The notes beneath the pieces were generated by a model that was given only the letters and a program-made list of their open reading frames with translations, made no database searches and had not been told where the DNA came from. This document shows, piece after piece, positions 45,869-56,844 of a stretch of 64,000 nucleotides of DNA (position 1 is its first letter; each line of letters opens with the position of its first letter). The translations under genes and the position numbers were made by a program. Source of the stretch: Paraphaeosphaeria minitans (Eukaryota > Ascomycota > Dothideomycetes > Pleosporales > Didymosphaeriaceae); the NCBI GenBank assembly GCA_015832175.1, contig WJXW01000007.1, positions 1,860,001 to 1,924,000 of the forward strand, in the 5' to 3' direction.

Positions 45869-47430
45869 ACCATATTAGTATACTTAACACTTATTTTACA
45901 GATCCTTATTTTAATTTAAATTTAAATTACAATTACAAATTCAAGAGAGTAAAAATAAGACTAAGAATAAAGTGCACGTTAAAAAGATAAAAGTACATTC
46001 ATTTCATAGCTAGTAGCTATGTGGTCTTTCAGTTACCATCTGCCTTGCGTAGGGATAGCTCCTCCACAAAGGGCGCGCTTCAAGATCGCGCCACGCAACT
46101 CCACGGCATGAGAAGTTAGGCACACCTGAAGCTGCGTCGTAAAGCTTCTCGTCATTGATGAGGGAAGCTCACTAACAAATACGCACGCAGTCCGCATTGG
46201 CACCAGCTTCATTGTAATAGGAAACAAAGGTCGATGAATACTGCTGGGCTACGCCACGCCTACAATTAAATTCAGGCTGTCACATCCCAGCTGCGTCATG
46301 CAAGACCATCACAGATTCATTGCCCAGACATTGCTCCAGAGATACCGACAAGATTCAAGGATCCAGGTAGATAGAACCACTGCAACGCCGGTCACGCCAC
46401 AAGGGCTCGAACCTGTTACCTACCTACGACTACGAGGCCGCTCAAGTTGTAGATAGGCCAACTAATGTCACATGCCAGCAATCTCACCTCATAATGTCAC
46501 TGGTTGATTGGGTAATTGCTCGAGTCATGCGGCCGTTGGTAAGACAAAACTTCGCTATTGTCGTCATTGGCGCGCTTCAGCGGGAGAAGGCGGCCTTGTT
46601 ATTTGCCCTGACATGGTAGGTATATCTTTCCTAAAACAATGTGTGTGCGCAAGTCCTCAGATCTTAAAAGATTAGGACGGGGATTTGATCTAGAGGCCAA
46701 GCTCCTCTGCCTCTTTGTAGCGTCCCTAGGCGAATATAAGGCTTCTGCAAGACACAGTTGTACCTAAAGATGTCTCGCTAGATTAGGCAAAATTTTGATC
46801 CCGCCTCGTAATTAGGTACTGCTCAAACATGGTGCTCTGCAGATTCTGGATTGTCGAGCTCCTAGAACGTATCAGCAAGATCGCAGGTACCTAAGATCGC
46901 GAAGGTTTTCGTCAAAAGAGAGCGACCCTCTCTCTTCCGCTTGGTCTGGAGCCCTCTTGAGATGCGCCAACAATTCCGCAAACTCGCTTTGGTATCGCAA
47001 AACTCTCCCAAGCAACATGCTGATGCGGAACTGTACCACTTGTTCCATTAGACATTGGTCATTCAAGGTACGCCATTGCCCCAGCGCCTTCGTAGCGCTA
47101 GGTATGTCTTCAGCATGAGCACAATTCAAATAGTAGCTAGACCCATAATGCGAGAGTGATCATGCGTCTAGGCAATTTTGGGGGGATCATGAACTCAGTA
47201 GACTAGCGCTCGACTTGCAGCCAATCAGTACCTAGATGCGGATCTCCGCCTTGGCGCGGAAAGGCAACAACACCCTTGTTGGCAGGTGACGACCCTTGCT
47301 TAGCATTCGTCAATTAGCCTAGTCTACCTACTCAATCTCGCAACGCCGGAACCCAATTCTCGAGGTACCTAGGTATCTCTCCTCGCTTCCTTTTCCCACT
47401 ATACCCGTACAGCGCGATGGGAAATCCACG
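45869..47430. other. AT-rich to mixed intergenic sequence between the minisatellite and the kinase relic
   Basis: From 45869 to about 46020 the DNA is A/T-rich without the 19-bp period. The rest is of ordinary composition. Short frames on the minus strand at 46872-47129 and 46033-46227 may be relics, but no family can be named. TAGGTA/TACCTA motifs cluster here (46416, 46613, 46885, 47364). Confidence 0.45.
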
Positions 47431-47880
47431 GACAAGGCGCGATATTGAGTGAGGTGGAAGCATACGAAGTCTTCGGATCACGTCCACATGCCAACATCGC
47501 TCGGCACCTCGGCTGCGTCGTTGAAGATAGCATAATCAGAGGCCTCTGCTTCGTGACATATCCTGTCACTTTGTCGCAGATGTTGAAGGGTGAGACACAC
47601 CTGCGAGGCAGCACTTGTCTGCGTGGGATTGAAGCGGGCGTTTAGCACGTCATGCATAGCTTGGGATCTATACACGATAATGTTAACCCATCCAATATAA
47701 TTATAGATAGAGAGAAAGAATCCTATTATTGTTGATTTTAACTCTTGTAAGCGAGTGGGTGGCAAATTAGGTTCGAGACTAGTACATTTAGAGGGGCGCT
47801 GGTAGAGGGAGAATCTGCTTAGTGGGAAAACAACATCTACAGCTTGTCCAAAATGCAAGCAGTTGTTACGGAAAGAGAAC
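47430..47880 (+). pseudogene. Broken protein-kinase-like gene fragment
   Basis: Plus-strand pieces in consistent order spell a protein kinase with no N-lobe start. In frame, 47442-47642 reads EVEAYEVFGSRPHANIARHL, GCVVEDSIIRGLCF, TLSQMLKG and CLRGIEAG, the segment before the catalytic loop. TAG interrupts at 47643-47645. The same frame continues MHSLGSIHDNVNPSNIIID (47652-47711), the HxD...N catalytic loop with HDN in place of HND. A +1 shift near 47716 gives PIIVDFNSCKRVGGKLG, the DFG-position strand of this fungal kinase group, until a stop at 47803. The first frame then resumes with WENNIYSLSKMQ after another stop at 47820-47822. The fragment has at least two stops and two shifts, so it cannot encode an active kinase. 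Similar kinases form expanded families in many ascomycetes. Confidence 0.7.
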
Positions 47881-48435
47881 TAAAAGATTGTATGTAGTTA
47901 GTTCCAGAAATATGTTTTAACCCTCTTTAGTTATTTCTCGTCTGTCGAGTTGCTGTAGAATATCACAAACTATAACTCAAATTTAGGAGCAAGCATTCAC
48001 CCACATTCCACCAAGGTTAGATATAGTTTCTCGAATATCTGCAGTCTGTTGGTTCACAGTCTAATACCTTACCCTATACGTTGTTCCATCCTTGCGGTAC
48101 CGCGTAGTCCATTCGCAGGCATCGACAGGCGTCGTATCCTCTTGATAAGCCATGGTTCAAAACTTGTAAAATTTGCTGGGATAATTCGGTTTCATGCAAG
48201 GGGTATGACTGACAAAAAGATATAATGTATTAATGAAATAGAGGCTCTGTCACATCTCCTCCAGAGCGAAAGTCGGGTATCCAAGTTCCAATTGCGCCGC
48301 CCTTTTCAACGTACCAAAGACGGATACATCTGCGATTTTCATACAGACCCAATGATATACAACCCCTACCCAAGTGAACGCCACACATCTGCCAATGCCA
48401 ACTATACATACACCGCTTTCTGGTAGTGGGTGCGC
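47881..48435. other. Intergenic sequence, moderately AT-rich
   Basis: 3' flank of the PIN-like gene. No gene or repeat is recognised. Confidence 0.5.
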
Positions 48436-50366
48436 TCAAGAGGCCCCTGCCCACTCGACCGTTTCGAGCGCTAGCATGACCAAGACGAGTGTCGAAGGAA
48501 GGATCCAGACGACATAGCTCTGGAACAAAAGATTCGACATGGCGCCCATATACACGTTGTTGATCTGGCAGATTTGGGCCAGCTGTAACGCGCTCGGTGC
48601 ACCCGTGAGCAGGAAGCAGACGATGACGAAGATGGGATCGTCCAAGATACTGACAGGCACAAATTTGGCCGTCAAGGCCAGGAGAGGGGCCATGATGATG
48701 GTTGGAATGAGCATCCGGCTCACAAGCGAAGCAATGACGAGCTTCTTCTCCACCTTGATGTCTTCCATGGAGCGATTGCCCTCGTCGGGGAGGGTGTTGC
48801 GGGCAAGGTTGGCACCTAAAACTACCAGGATGAGTGGCACGGCGACACCGCCACTCTGGCTAACGGCGCGGGTAACAGAGTTGCTGAGGAATGTGCCTGG
48901 GTCGAAGAAGGCGTGTTGGACCGGAGGAATCGACGCCACCACGATCGCTGCCAACATCGCCCACAACGGAGGGTTCATGAACTCCCAGCAGCCTCCAAGG
49001 AATTTGGCCGTGTAGTGATAGAGCTTCGCCAGCATCCTCTGCAGCCATACCGGAAGCGCTAGAAATACGCGCCGTGAAGCGCGTGCGATGACATCGCGAA
49101 TAGATTGTGTAAAGCGCTGTAGAGTGCGTTGCACATAGAAAGCGACTTTCTTCGGGCCCTTGGGCGGATGATCTGCTTTGTAAGGGAAGACTGTGCCGTT
49201 TTGGACTCCTTCGTCAGGATAAGCGTTCCCGTTCATATTGCCAGGACCTTTGACCACTGCATTTCCAATTGTCGGCGTAATGAATGTGGCAGCCGACTGT
49301 GCGTTTTCTCGTTGTGTGATGGAGTCCGAGTCCGACGACGTGGTGGAGATTGAAGTCGCATAGCTCGTGACATTGCCAGACTCGTAATCGGAATGCGAAT
49401 CGTCCAGGAGACGGTCTGCCTCACCATCGCTGTATTCGCCGTTCTCCATGATGCTGTTCCTGTCATCGTCTTCGTCCTTGCACGCATCGGCGGGTGCCAG
49501 AAGTACATTGAAGCCCCAGGTCCAGCGCACCAGCTGCCCGAGCTGTTGGAAGATGAGAAGGTAGAGGATGCCGCGGGCGGCTACTTCATTGTCGTTGTCG
49601 CCCGGTATTCTGTCCCAGTGAAGCCCAGAAAGCGTCTTCGATAACGAGATGACGAGCGAGATGGGAAGAGAGTTGGAGTTTCCGAAGACGGCCATGGCGA
49701 CCACGAAGTTGCGCCCCCTCTTGCTGAAGCCGTACAGCTTAGAAATGATCAAGGCAGCGAGGTAGGAAATGATCAATTGGACCACAAAGATGAACGGAAT
49801 AACGCCCAGCTCAACCAATTTATCAGCGCTGAGCTGCGATGCAAGCTTTGTGAAGACTGGCGCACGAGTCAGCAACAATGAAGAATGTCAGTGCGAGTGA
49901 AGTCAGGCTGGTATATGCATGTCCACAATTGCGAATTCGTTGATGACGCGTGGGCAAGAGCACGTCATTGGGTACAAAGCCGTCGGGAGTCGTAAACCAG
50001 GCTGCACCGTGTACAAAGAGCGCATCATTGGGAAAAGTAAGCCAGGATGCACTCACTCAAGCATGGCGTGAACAGCTGGGTGTTCAGATTCGCGACAAAC
50101 TTCTGCGCGTCGGCGTCGAATTGGCCCATCCTGGCCACAATGTAGCCCGGAAGACTGACACATACCACCTCCATCACAGCCTCAAAGACGAGGAGCGTGA
50201 GGTTCGCGAAATCCGGGTGGGAGCTGTGCGGTGGGCGCTTGTGCTTGAACGCCTCGAGGAAGCCATTGCCGGTGCTGTACGGGTCGGAGGTCATGACCAT
50301 GAAGTCGGGAGACGGATCGAGGTTGCGAAGACGGAGCGACTGGATGGGGCCATTGAAGAAAGACAT
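48436..50366 (-). CDS. PIN-like / auxin efflux carrier family membrane protein
   Basis: Two minus-strand exons, 50366-50057 and 49856-48436, about 576 residues, with a 200-bp intron. The start MSFFNGPIQSLRLRNLDPSP leads to LTLLVFEAVMEVVCVSLPGYIVAR, helix 1, then FVANLNTQLFTPCLIFTKLASQL across the splice, the conserved N-terminal Mem_trans pattern. Helices 3-5 have VVAMAVFGNSNSLPISL, with the G/N-rich motif of PIN and Ecm3-like proteins. A hydrophilic central loop of about 150 residues (acidic and Ser-rich, residues about 230-340) follows. Five C-terminal helices include NPPLWAMLAAIVVA, GGVAVPLILVVLGANLARN and LLTGAPSALQLAQI. Fungal members sit in the ER or plasma membrane; their substrate is not established. 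It is divergent from PBS2. Confidence 0.88.
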
Positions 50367-50612
50367 GCTGAGTCCTGGCACGCCTGTCTCAGCGGGAGAG
50401 GTGACAGAGGCGGCGGGGAGCGGGAGTACTTTGAGGCAGATGGTGCGTGACGCTTGGCTACGTTGGACGGGGACGTGTATCGGAAGTGCAAACGTCACCG
50501 GGGCGTGCGCAGGCGCGGGCGCGCGAAAGTGCACCGAGTGCAGGCAGGGTGTACTAATAAGAGGGCGCAGCGGGTAAGGCCATGTTTGATGTGTGTTTGC
50601 TGCGGCGAGAGA

Positions 50613-50674
50613 AGCAAGGAGCAAGGAGCAAGGAGCAAGGAGCAAGAAGCAAGAAGCAGGAAGCAAGAAGCAAG
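50613..50674. repeat. Tandem 7-bp repeat (GCAAGGA/GCAAGAA)
   Basis: About eight to nine copies of GCAAGGA, drifting to GCAAGAA and GCAGGAA. Mostly purine on the plus strand. Non-coding. Confidence 0.9.
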
Positions 50675-50769
50675 CACTGCCCAGACCAGACTGCATGTGC
50701 TGTTATCGCGGGCGGCCGGGGTTGCGTAGCAGGCCACCAGACCAGTCTAGACCAGATTGGACTAGGGCA

Positions 50770-50880
50770 GACTAGACCAGACCACACTAGACCATACTAG
50801 ACCATACTAGACCATACTAGACCATACTAGACCATGATAGACTAGACTGGACTAGACTGAGCTAGACTGGACTAGACTAA
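50770..50880. repeat. Tandem 10-bp ACCATACTAG repeat and degenerate ACTAGACTGG repeats
   Basis: ACCATACTAG is repeated four times from 50791 to 50830, flanked by ACTAGACCAG-like copies to the left and GACTAGACTGG/GAGCTAGACTGG copies to the right. The common core is CTAGAC. Non-coding. Confidence 0.88.
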
Positions 50881-51575
50881 CAATGGGAGCTTGGCTGCTA
50901 GCTGCCCACGTTCCCTCTGGGCGGAAGCGCAGGCGATCGCACAGCCAGAGCAGATCGGTGCCTCGTCCTGTATGGCGTCGCGGCGAGCAGCGAGCGGCCA
51001 AGTGTGCAAGCTACCGCGACTCGAGTTGAAGAATTCGTCGTTTGTCGTCGCCCCTGTAGACTAGACAATCTACCTAGATATCTGTTGCATTTCTGTTCTG
51101 TTTCTGCCGTCTGTCTTGCCTGGCCCGTCCATTGGCCGGATCGAGCCGCTCACCACCCACTTGGCACGCCCCTCCATCGCCAACCCGCTCCAGCGAAGCG
51201 ACATCATAATCAAGCTCGCACCCGCCGCCGCCAGCCTGCTGTGAGCACTACGCACGACGCACGACGCACGACGCAGCCGCTTCCTGGTTATCCTCCGCCC
51301 CCCCTTTCGCCTGGCCAACTCTGTGTCCATTTCCCCGTCGTGCCGCCATGCCCCAGACGCGTCCAGCTTAGCCGGCCTGCCAGCATCCACCGTGCATTGT
51401 GTATTTCATTGCGTCACCGGTTGTTACTTCCTCCCCGCCAAGAAGACCTCTCCACGCCCACCTCAACTTCACGCCTCTGTCCGCCAGGTAGCCAGACGTA
51501 GGGCCGTTCGTGGAGCTCCCTACTTCCTCTCTGCTATTATCTTTACCTGCGTTCCGCCCCACCCCGACACCCACC

Positions 51576-53686
51576 ATGGATTCCGCTTCTTCGACACCCA
51601 GCGGCGACGATTTCGACTCCGATGGCCCCTTTGACTCCCCCTCACCCTCCTCGCCCGCCAGCAACCACCATGTGCGCCCCGCCATGGCCCCTGGCTCTCC
51701 CACAGAAGGCCGTCCTCCCGCTCGCTCCATGTCGACCAGCGGTGCCACCGCCAACATGACGCCTTCGTCCACTCCGCTTGGCAATATCAATGCCGCGCGG
51801 AATCCTCGCCCACAAAATGCACCCACCATTTCCAGCCGCGGCAGTGGTCTCAATGTCCCGCAGGATATAATGGCAAGGATGAAAGCGGTGCACCTCGGTC
51901 GACAAGGCGCGCCGCCCGGCAGAGCACTGAGCCAACCCGACGTCATGTCGCCTGGTGCCGGTGGCCCTGCATCTCCAGCTGGTCCCATGTTTGGCAATCC
52001 TGGGGGTGTTCCCCCCAACTTTCGCATGCCTCCGCAGGTCAAACCAAGTATGCCCACTTTTCAGTCGGCGCCTGTTGTACCTGGTAGAACGGGTGGCGGC
52101 CCGAAACTCTCACTTGCTGAGAAGCGTGGACTGAACCTAGCAGGAGGCCTCTCCGGAGGTCTCTCCGGATCACCCGCTCCAACCAACGGCACTGCACCTC
52201 TTTCTGGCAAGAGAAAAGGGCCTGCCCTTAGGCTCGGGGATATACACGGCGAAAGTTCCTTGAACGATCCCCCTAAGCAGGAGTCTATGATGGACAAGTA
52301 CGCAGAATTCATCGACAAGGACACCGGAAGTCTGAAGTTCAAGGGCAAGGCTGTCCTCAACTCAAAAGGTGTGCAGTTCGCCAACGGTATCACCTTCAAC
52401 ATGTCGTTAGATGAAGTGGACACACTCGATGAACTGGGAAAAGGCAACTACGGCACCGTATACAAAGTTCGACATGCCCGGCCTCAAATGAGGAGACCAG
52501 GACAAGGATTGGCAGGGAACAAAGCGGCACCCGGCTCGCCGTCGCGTAAGAACTTCGAGGGCGAGGACTCCAGTCCGACTGCGAACAAGACCTCGGGTGG
52601 GACTGGCATCGTGATGGCCATGAAGGAAATCCGGTTGGAGTTGGACGAAGCCAAATTCGCGACCATCATCATGGAGCTAGACGTCCTTCACCGCTGCGTC
52701 TCCCCGTACATTATCGACTTTTACGGCGCTTTCTTCCAGGAAGGTGCTGTGTACATATGTATGGAATTCATGGATGGTGGCTCGCTGGACAAGCTATACG
52801 GGGATGGCGTTCCGGAAAACGTACTGCGAAAGGTTACCTTGGCGACTGTCATAGGACTAAAGTCGCTCAAGGATGATCACAACATCATTCACCGAGACGT
52901 GAAACCTACGAACGTCCTTGTCAATACCAGGGGTCAAATCAAGATATGTGATTTCGGCGTCAGCGGCAACCTAGTCGCCAGTATCGCAAAAACAAACATT
53001 GGATGCCAGAGTTACATGGCGCCGGAACGGATTTCCTCCGGAGGCATGGCTCAGGCAGGCGCAAGTGCTGGAGCTGGCACGTACAGCGTGCAAAGTGATA
53101 TCTGGAGTCTTGGTCTCACGATTATCGAATGCGCACTTGGCCGATACCCATATCCACCTGAGACGTACAATAACATCTTCAGTCAGCTCAGCGTAAGTGA
53201 TTTCCGAAATCGTGAGTTTTCCGCACTAATCAGTCGTTGCAGGCTATCGTGGACGGCGACCCCCCGGATCTTCCCGATGAAGGCTATTCAGAAACGGCTC
53301 GTGACTTCGTGCACGGGTGCTTGAACAAAATTCCCAAGATGCGTCCAACATACGCAGACCTTCTGGAGCATCCATGGCTTGCGCCTCTCATCAAGCCACA
53401 TACCATTCTTGAGGAGGACGAGGAAGAGGTGGAGGCCGCCGTTGCTGCCGAACCTGATGCAGCTGCTGGTGACAAGGGCACACCCGAGCCGATCGAAGCC
53501 GTGCATGACCGGGAGGTGGCAGATTGGGTGAAAGCTGCGATTGAAAGACGGCGGCAAGGAAAGCTGGGCAAAGGGGTCGAGAAGCCGGCCTTGCACGCGG
53601 CACCCTTGGATGCCATCAGCCCTCCGCTGAACGGTGGCCCCAATGGGTTGGAGGATGCAGCCCCCGCAACAAACGAAGAGTCATAG
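51576..53686 (+). CDS. PBS2: MAP kinase kinase of the high-osmolarity (HOG) pathway
   Basis: Two exons, 51576-53192 and 53243-53686, with a 50-bp intron, give about 686 residues. The start ATG is in a strong context (CCACCATGG). The first 240 residues are Pro/Ser/Gly-rich with SH3-like proline patches, where Pbs2 binds Sho1 and scaffolds the pathway. The kinase domain has GKGNYGTVYKV (near residue 288), an insertion before MAMKEIRLE, FYGAFFQEGAVYICMEFMDGGS, IIHRDVKPTNVLVN, DFGVSGNLVASIAKTNIG and QSYMAPERI. The activation-loop Ser/Thr pair S-I-A-K-T is the site for the MAPKKK. Ser/Thr phosphorylation here activates the Hog1 MAPK. Similarity to Pbs2 over Mkk1 or Ste7 rests on CSYMAPERI-like and EFMDGGSLDK details. 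The C-terminus is acidic then low complexity. Confidence 0.93.
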
Positions 53687-54551
53687 GCGCACAGGACAAT
53701 CTTTGCCGCCAGATTCGGACTTTTTCAACCCTCTCTCGACACTATCGTCGCATTACATAGGAGACCTGAAAATGGCCCCCGCGTACACAGCGTCCCCTCG
53801 TTTCTCCGACAGAGCCATCATCACGCACCCATAGCTGTGCAGTTGGCAGGAGTTGCGGCGGAGGCCAGCGCCTTGATTTTGAAGTGTTGGTGCGCAAGGT
53901 CGTTGATTGACGGCGCATAACCTTGGATTTTGGTATGAAGGAATGACGAAGCATTGGACCGTAGAGAACCAAGCGCATGTACCTACGTAGACGAATATCA
54001 GTTACCTGTCGCTTAATCAGAAAAGACGATGCTTGCGTGAAGTCCAGCTGATCACATGTATAGGCACCATAGTGCCAAATTGGCTCACACCAAGAACGGG
54101 ATGTAGGCGCGCACCTTGACCTGTCTTGACTTACATTATGATACGTTTGCAACATTACATGTGCAGTATAATAACGCAGCGTGAATATCTACAGGAGATG
54201 TACCTCAAAGGTTCCGATGTGTCTTGTCGGCCACTATGCAGCAGTAAAACGTACTGCTATTTCTAGAACTGTTCCGGGGTTAAAGGTTCTTGGCCGGCGT
54301 TGGCGCATGCACGTGACCCCGTTTCGGGCTCAAGTCCCCGCCAAGAACGTCCTCGTAATGTGTCCTGTCGAAGCGCACTTACATGGAGATCGTGGTCGCT
54401 GTCTTTTAGGCCACGCCGCCTCAACCCCACCACTCTTCGCGACACCGTTCCACACCGGTACATGCACTGCGACCCAGCGGTAGCAACTCATTCTTTCGTT
54501 TCCTGAGGTTCTTCTTTCAGTGCTCCTCGTCCGTTTGGACAGATAGCCAAA
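53687..54551. other. Intergenic region
   Basis: Between PBS2 and SEC63, both plus strand. No gene or repeat is recognised; frames are short. Confidence 0.5.
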
Positions 54552-56844
54552 ATGTCCGGAACAGACTACACATACGATGGAGAGGTAGGAGCCACACGCG
54601 CGCATAGTATGAGACATACTGACTTCTGTACAGGGGCAATTCTTCCCCTACTTTATCGTTACTCTTACCAGTTTTGTCACGATCCCCGTGACTTACTCGC
54701 TTCTAAAGCCTAGCAAAGGTGTGCGCGCCTGCCGGACATTTGCAGGCGTACCTACTAAAACATACTACAGAACTTGAGAGCACTGCGACACGCATATCCA
54801 CCGACTTTGCGCCCGAACATGCCGACCTCGTCGAAAAGCAGCGCAAGAAGCAGAAACGGAGGGAGCGAAGGATAAAGCGGGCCATTGTCAGCTTGATAGG
54901 GTGGTCCGTTATTGCGGGCATGATCTACCTGATCATTGTTACTGCGCAAAACGTACCCAAAATCTGGGATCCGTATGATGTCCTGGGTGTATCTCGTGTA
55001 CGCTTCGCCCCACTATGCAATACGTGGAGCGCGTGCTAACATCCAAACAGTCGGCGAGCGAGAAAGAGATCAAGAAACACTACCGGAAGCTGTCCCTCAC
55101 ACAGCATCCCGATAAGCGACGTGAAGATCTCGAGAAGAACATCACCGCAGATGCTATCAACGACCACTGGGTAGAGGTCACAAAGGCATTCAAGGCACTC
55201 ACCGACGAGGAGATCCGCAACAACTTCATCCAATATGGCCACCCCGACGGAAAGCAGAGTTTCAGCATCGGTATCGCTCTGCCCAAGTGGCTCGTGTCCG
55301 AAGGATCTGGCAAATACGTTCTCCTGATGTATGCCCTCGCTCTCGGCGTGATTCTGCCTTACACGGTCGGCAAATGGTGGTATGGCACTCAGCGGATGAC
55401 CAAAGATAAGATACTCGTCGCCAGCGCCGGCAAACTGTTCCGCGAATACGACAACGACCAGGGCGAAAGTGGCGTTGTGGGAGCCTTGAGCAGCGGAGAA
55501 GAATTCAACGAGATTATGGCGGGACACAAAGCCGACAATGGACTTTCCAAGCTCGAGCAAAAGGTCTTGTCAGAAGAATCCGGTGCCTTGGTCTTGGGCG
55601 CCTTATCCAAGAAGGACCGTCTGAAGCTTGACGAGCTGGAGGACAGCAGAAGGCGGAAAGTTCTCACGTTGTTGTGGGCATATCTCGGGCGCATTGAGCT
55701 GCAAGACGAGACTCTCAATGAGGAGAAGTACGAGGTCGCACCCATCGCGCTCAAACTCAACGAGGCCTACACATCCATCGCGTTGGCTTACGGCTCCACC
55801 AAGGCTGTTCTAGCCGCATACCACACTTCTCAACTTCTGATCCAATCGCTACGACCTGGCGCATCGCCTCTGGAGCAGCTTCCTCACTTCACCCCCGCCG
55901 TCGCCAATGCTGCGGAGGCAGAGCGATCGCGGGCTCACTTGTCAATCCAGGAATTTTTGGACCTGCCAGTCGCTGAGCGCAAGGCGCGATTAGTCGCACC
56001 TGGTCTTCTGTCGGATTCGCAGTACACACAAGCGCTGGCTGTAGCCTCGCAGCTTCCCGTTCTGCACGTGGAGAAGCCATTCTTCAAGGTCGTTGGTGAG
56101 CGCTTCGTCACACCAAGCAGTTTGGTCCAATTTGTCGTCAAAGCGCGTTTCATTCCCCCGGGATCCACCAATGTCCCCGAGGTGAGCCCGAAGGATCTTC
56201 TTGACATTGATCCGGACGAGGGAGATGTCGCTGCCATCACAGGCCGTAAAGATGATCGCTCCGGCCAGAAGCCTATCCAGCCGCCTCTAGCTCATGCACC
56301 GTACTACGCTCGCGATCACGCGCCTAAGTGGCACATCTTCCTCGCCGACAGCAAGCAGGGCCGCATCGCTGTGCCTCCTTTCACTTTCTCCACTTTCGAC
56401 AAGCCCATCCTTGATGAGAGTGGGAAGCCAACCTACAATGTGCAAACACTCAAGATGCAATTCGGTGCTCCACCCCAGCCGGGTGCCTACACCTTCGTGA
56501 TGCACATGATTTGCGACAGCTACATCGGCATGGACAGCAAGATGGAGGTGACGCTGAACGTCGAAGACGCAAGCAAGGCTGAGGAGGTTGAAGAGGAGGG
56601 CGAGATCAGTGAACCAGATGAGGGTAAGCAATCATCGAGTCATGTCATGTCTCGGAAAGTGTATGTGACTGACGATATTACTACAGACACAATTGCGGGC
56701 CAGATGCGCACGCTGAAGTCGGGCGGTGTGCCGGCGCCAAAGAAGCGCAGGGGCGCCGACAACGATTCGAGCGATGGCAGCGACACGGAAGGCGACGTCG
56801 AGTCCGAGAGCGAGACGGACACTGATACCTCAGATGAGGAGTAA
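54552..56844 (+). CDS. SEC63: ER translocation complex subunit Sec63 (J-domain protein)
   Basis: Five exons: 54552-54584, 54634-54718, 54771-54997, 55051-56623 and 56687-56844, about 691 residues. The N-terminus MSGTDYTYDGE-GQFFPYFIV matches Sec63. Two membrane helices (residues about 15-35 and 65-90) flank a luminal loop; a third (about residues 175-198, VLLMYALALGVILPYTVGKW) follows the J domain. The J domain carries the HPD motif (TQHPDKR) and the segments DPYDVLGVSR and KEIKKHYRKLSL. The large C-terminal Brl domain includes KWHIFLADSKQGRIAVPP. The acidic tail (TEGDVESESETDTDTSDEE) binds Sec62 in yeast. Sec63 recruits BiP/Kar2 on the luminal side to the Sec61 channel for post-translational import. 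The last intron is 63 nt, a multiple of three without a stop, so readthrough would add 21 residues. Confidence 0.94.

Larger units (their letters stand above)
50367..51575. promoter_or_regulatory. Divergent promoter of the PIN-like and PBS2 genes, with two minisatellites
   Basis: The 1.2 kb between the start codons contain the two repeats listed separately at 50613-50674 and 50770-50880. The right part (51130-51575) is C/T-rich with an ACGCACGACGC repeat near 51248-51275, probably the PBS2 leader. No coding frame is supported; the 50495-50800 frames are translations of the repeats. Confidence 0.5.

Noticed and set aside
46400..46460. A B-box-like GGTTCGAGCCC on the minus strand, as in tRNA genes
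   Set aside because: The T-stem does not pair (an extra T) and no A-box or acceptor stem is found around it.
47680..47840. A second LTR starting TGTTAACCC and ending AACAACA
   Set aside because: The flanking 5-mers do not match (GATAA and TCTAC) and the sequence is better explained as the kinase relic.
51510..51575. An upstream GTG-started extension of the PBS2 gene
   Set aside because: Eukaryotic initiation uses ATG, and the ATG at 51576 has a strong context; the upstream codons belong to the leader.
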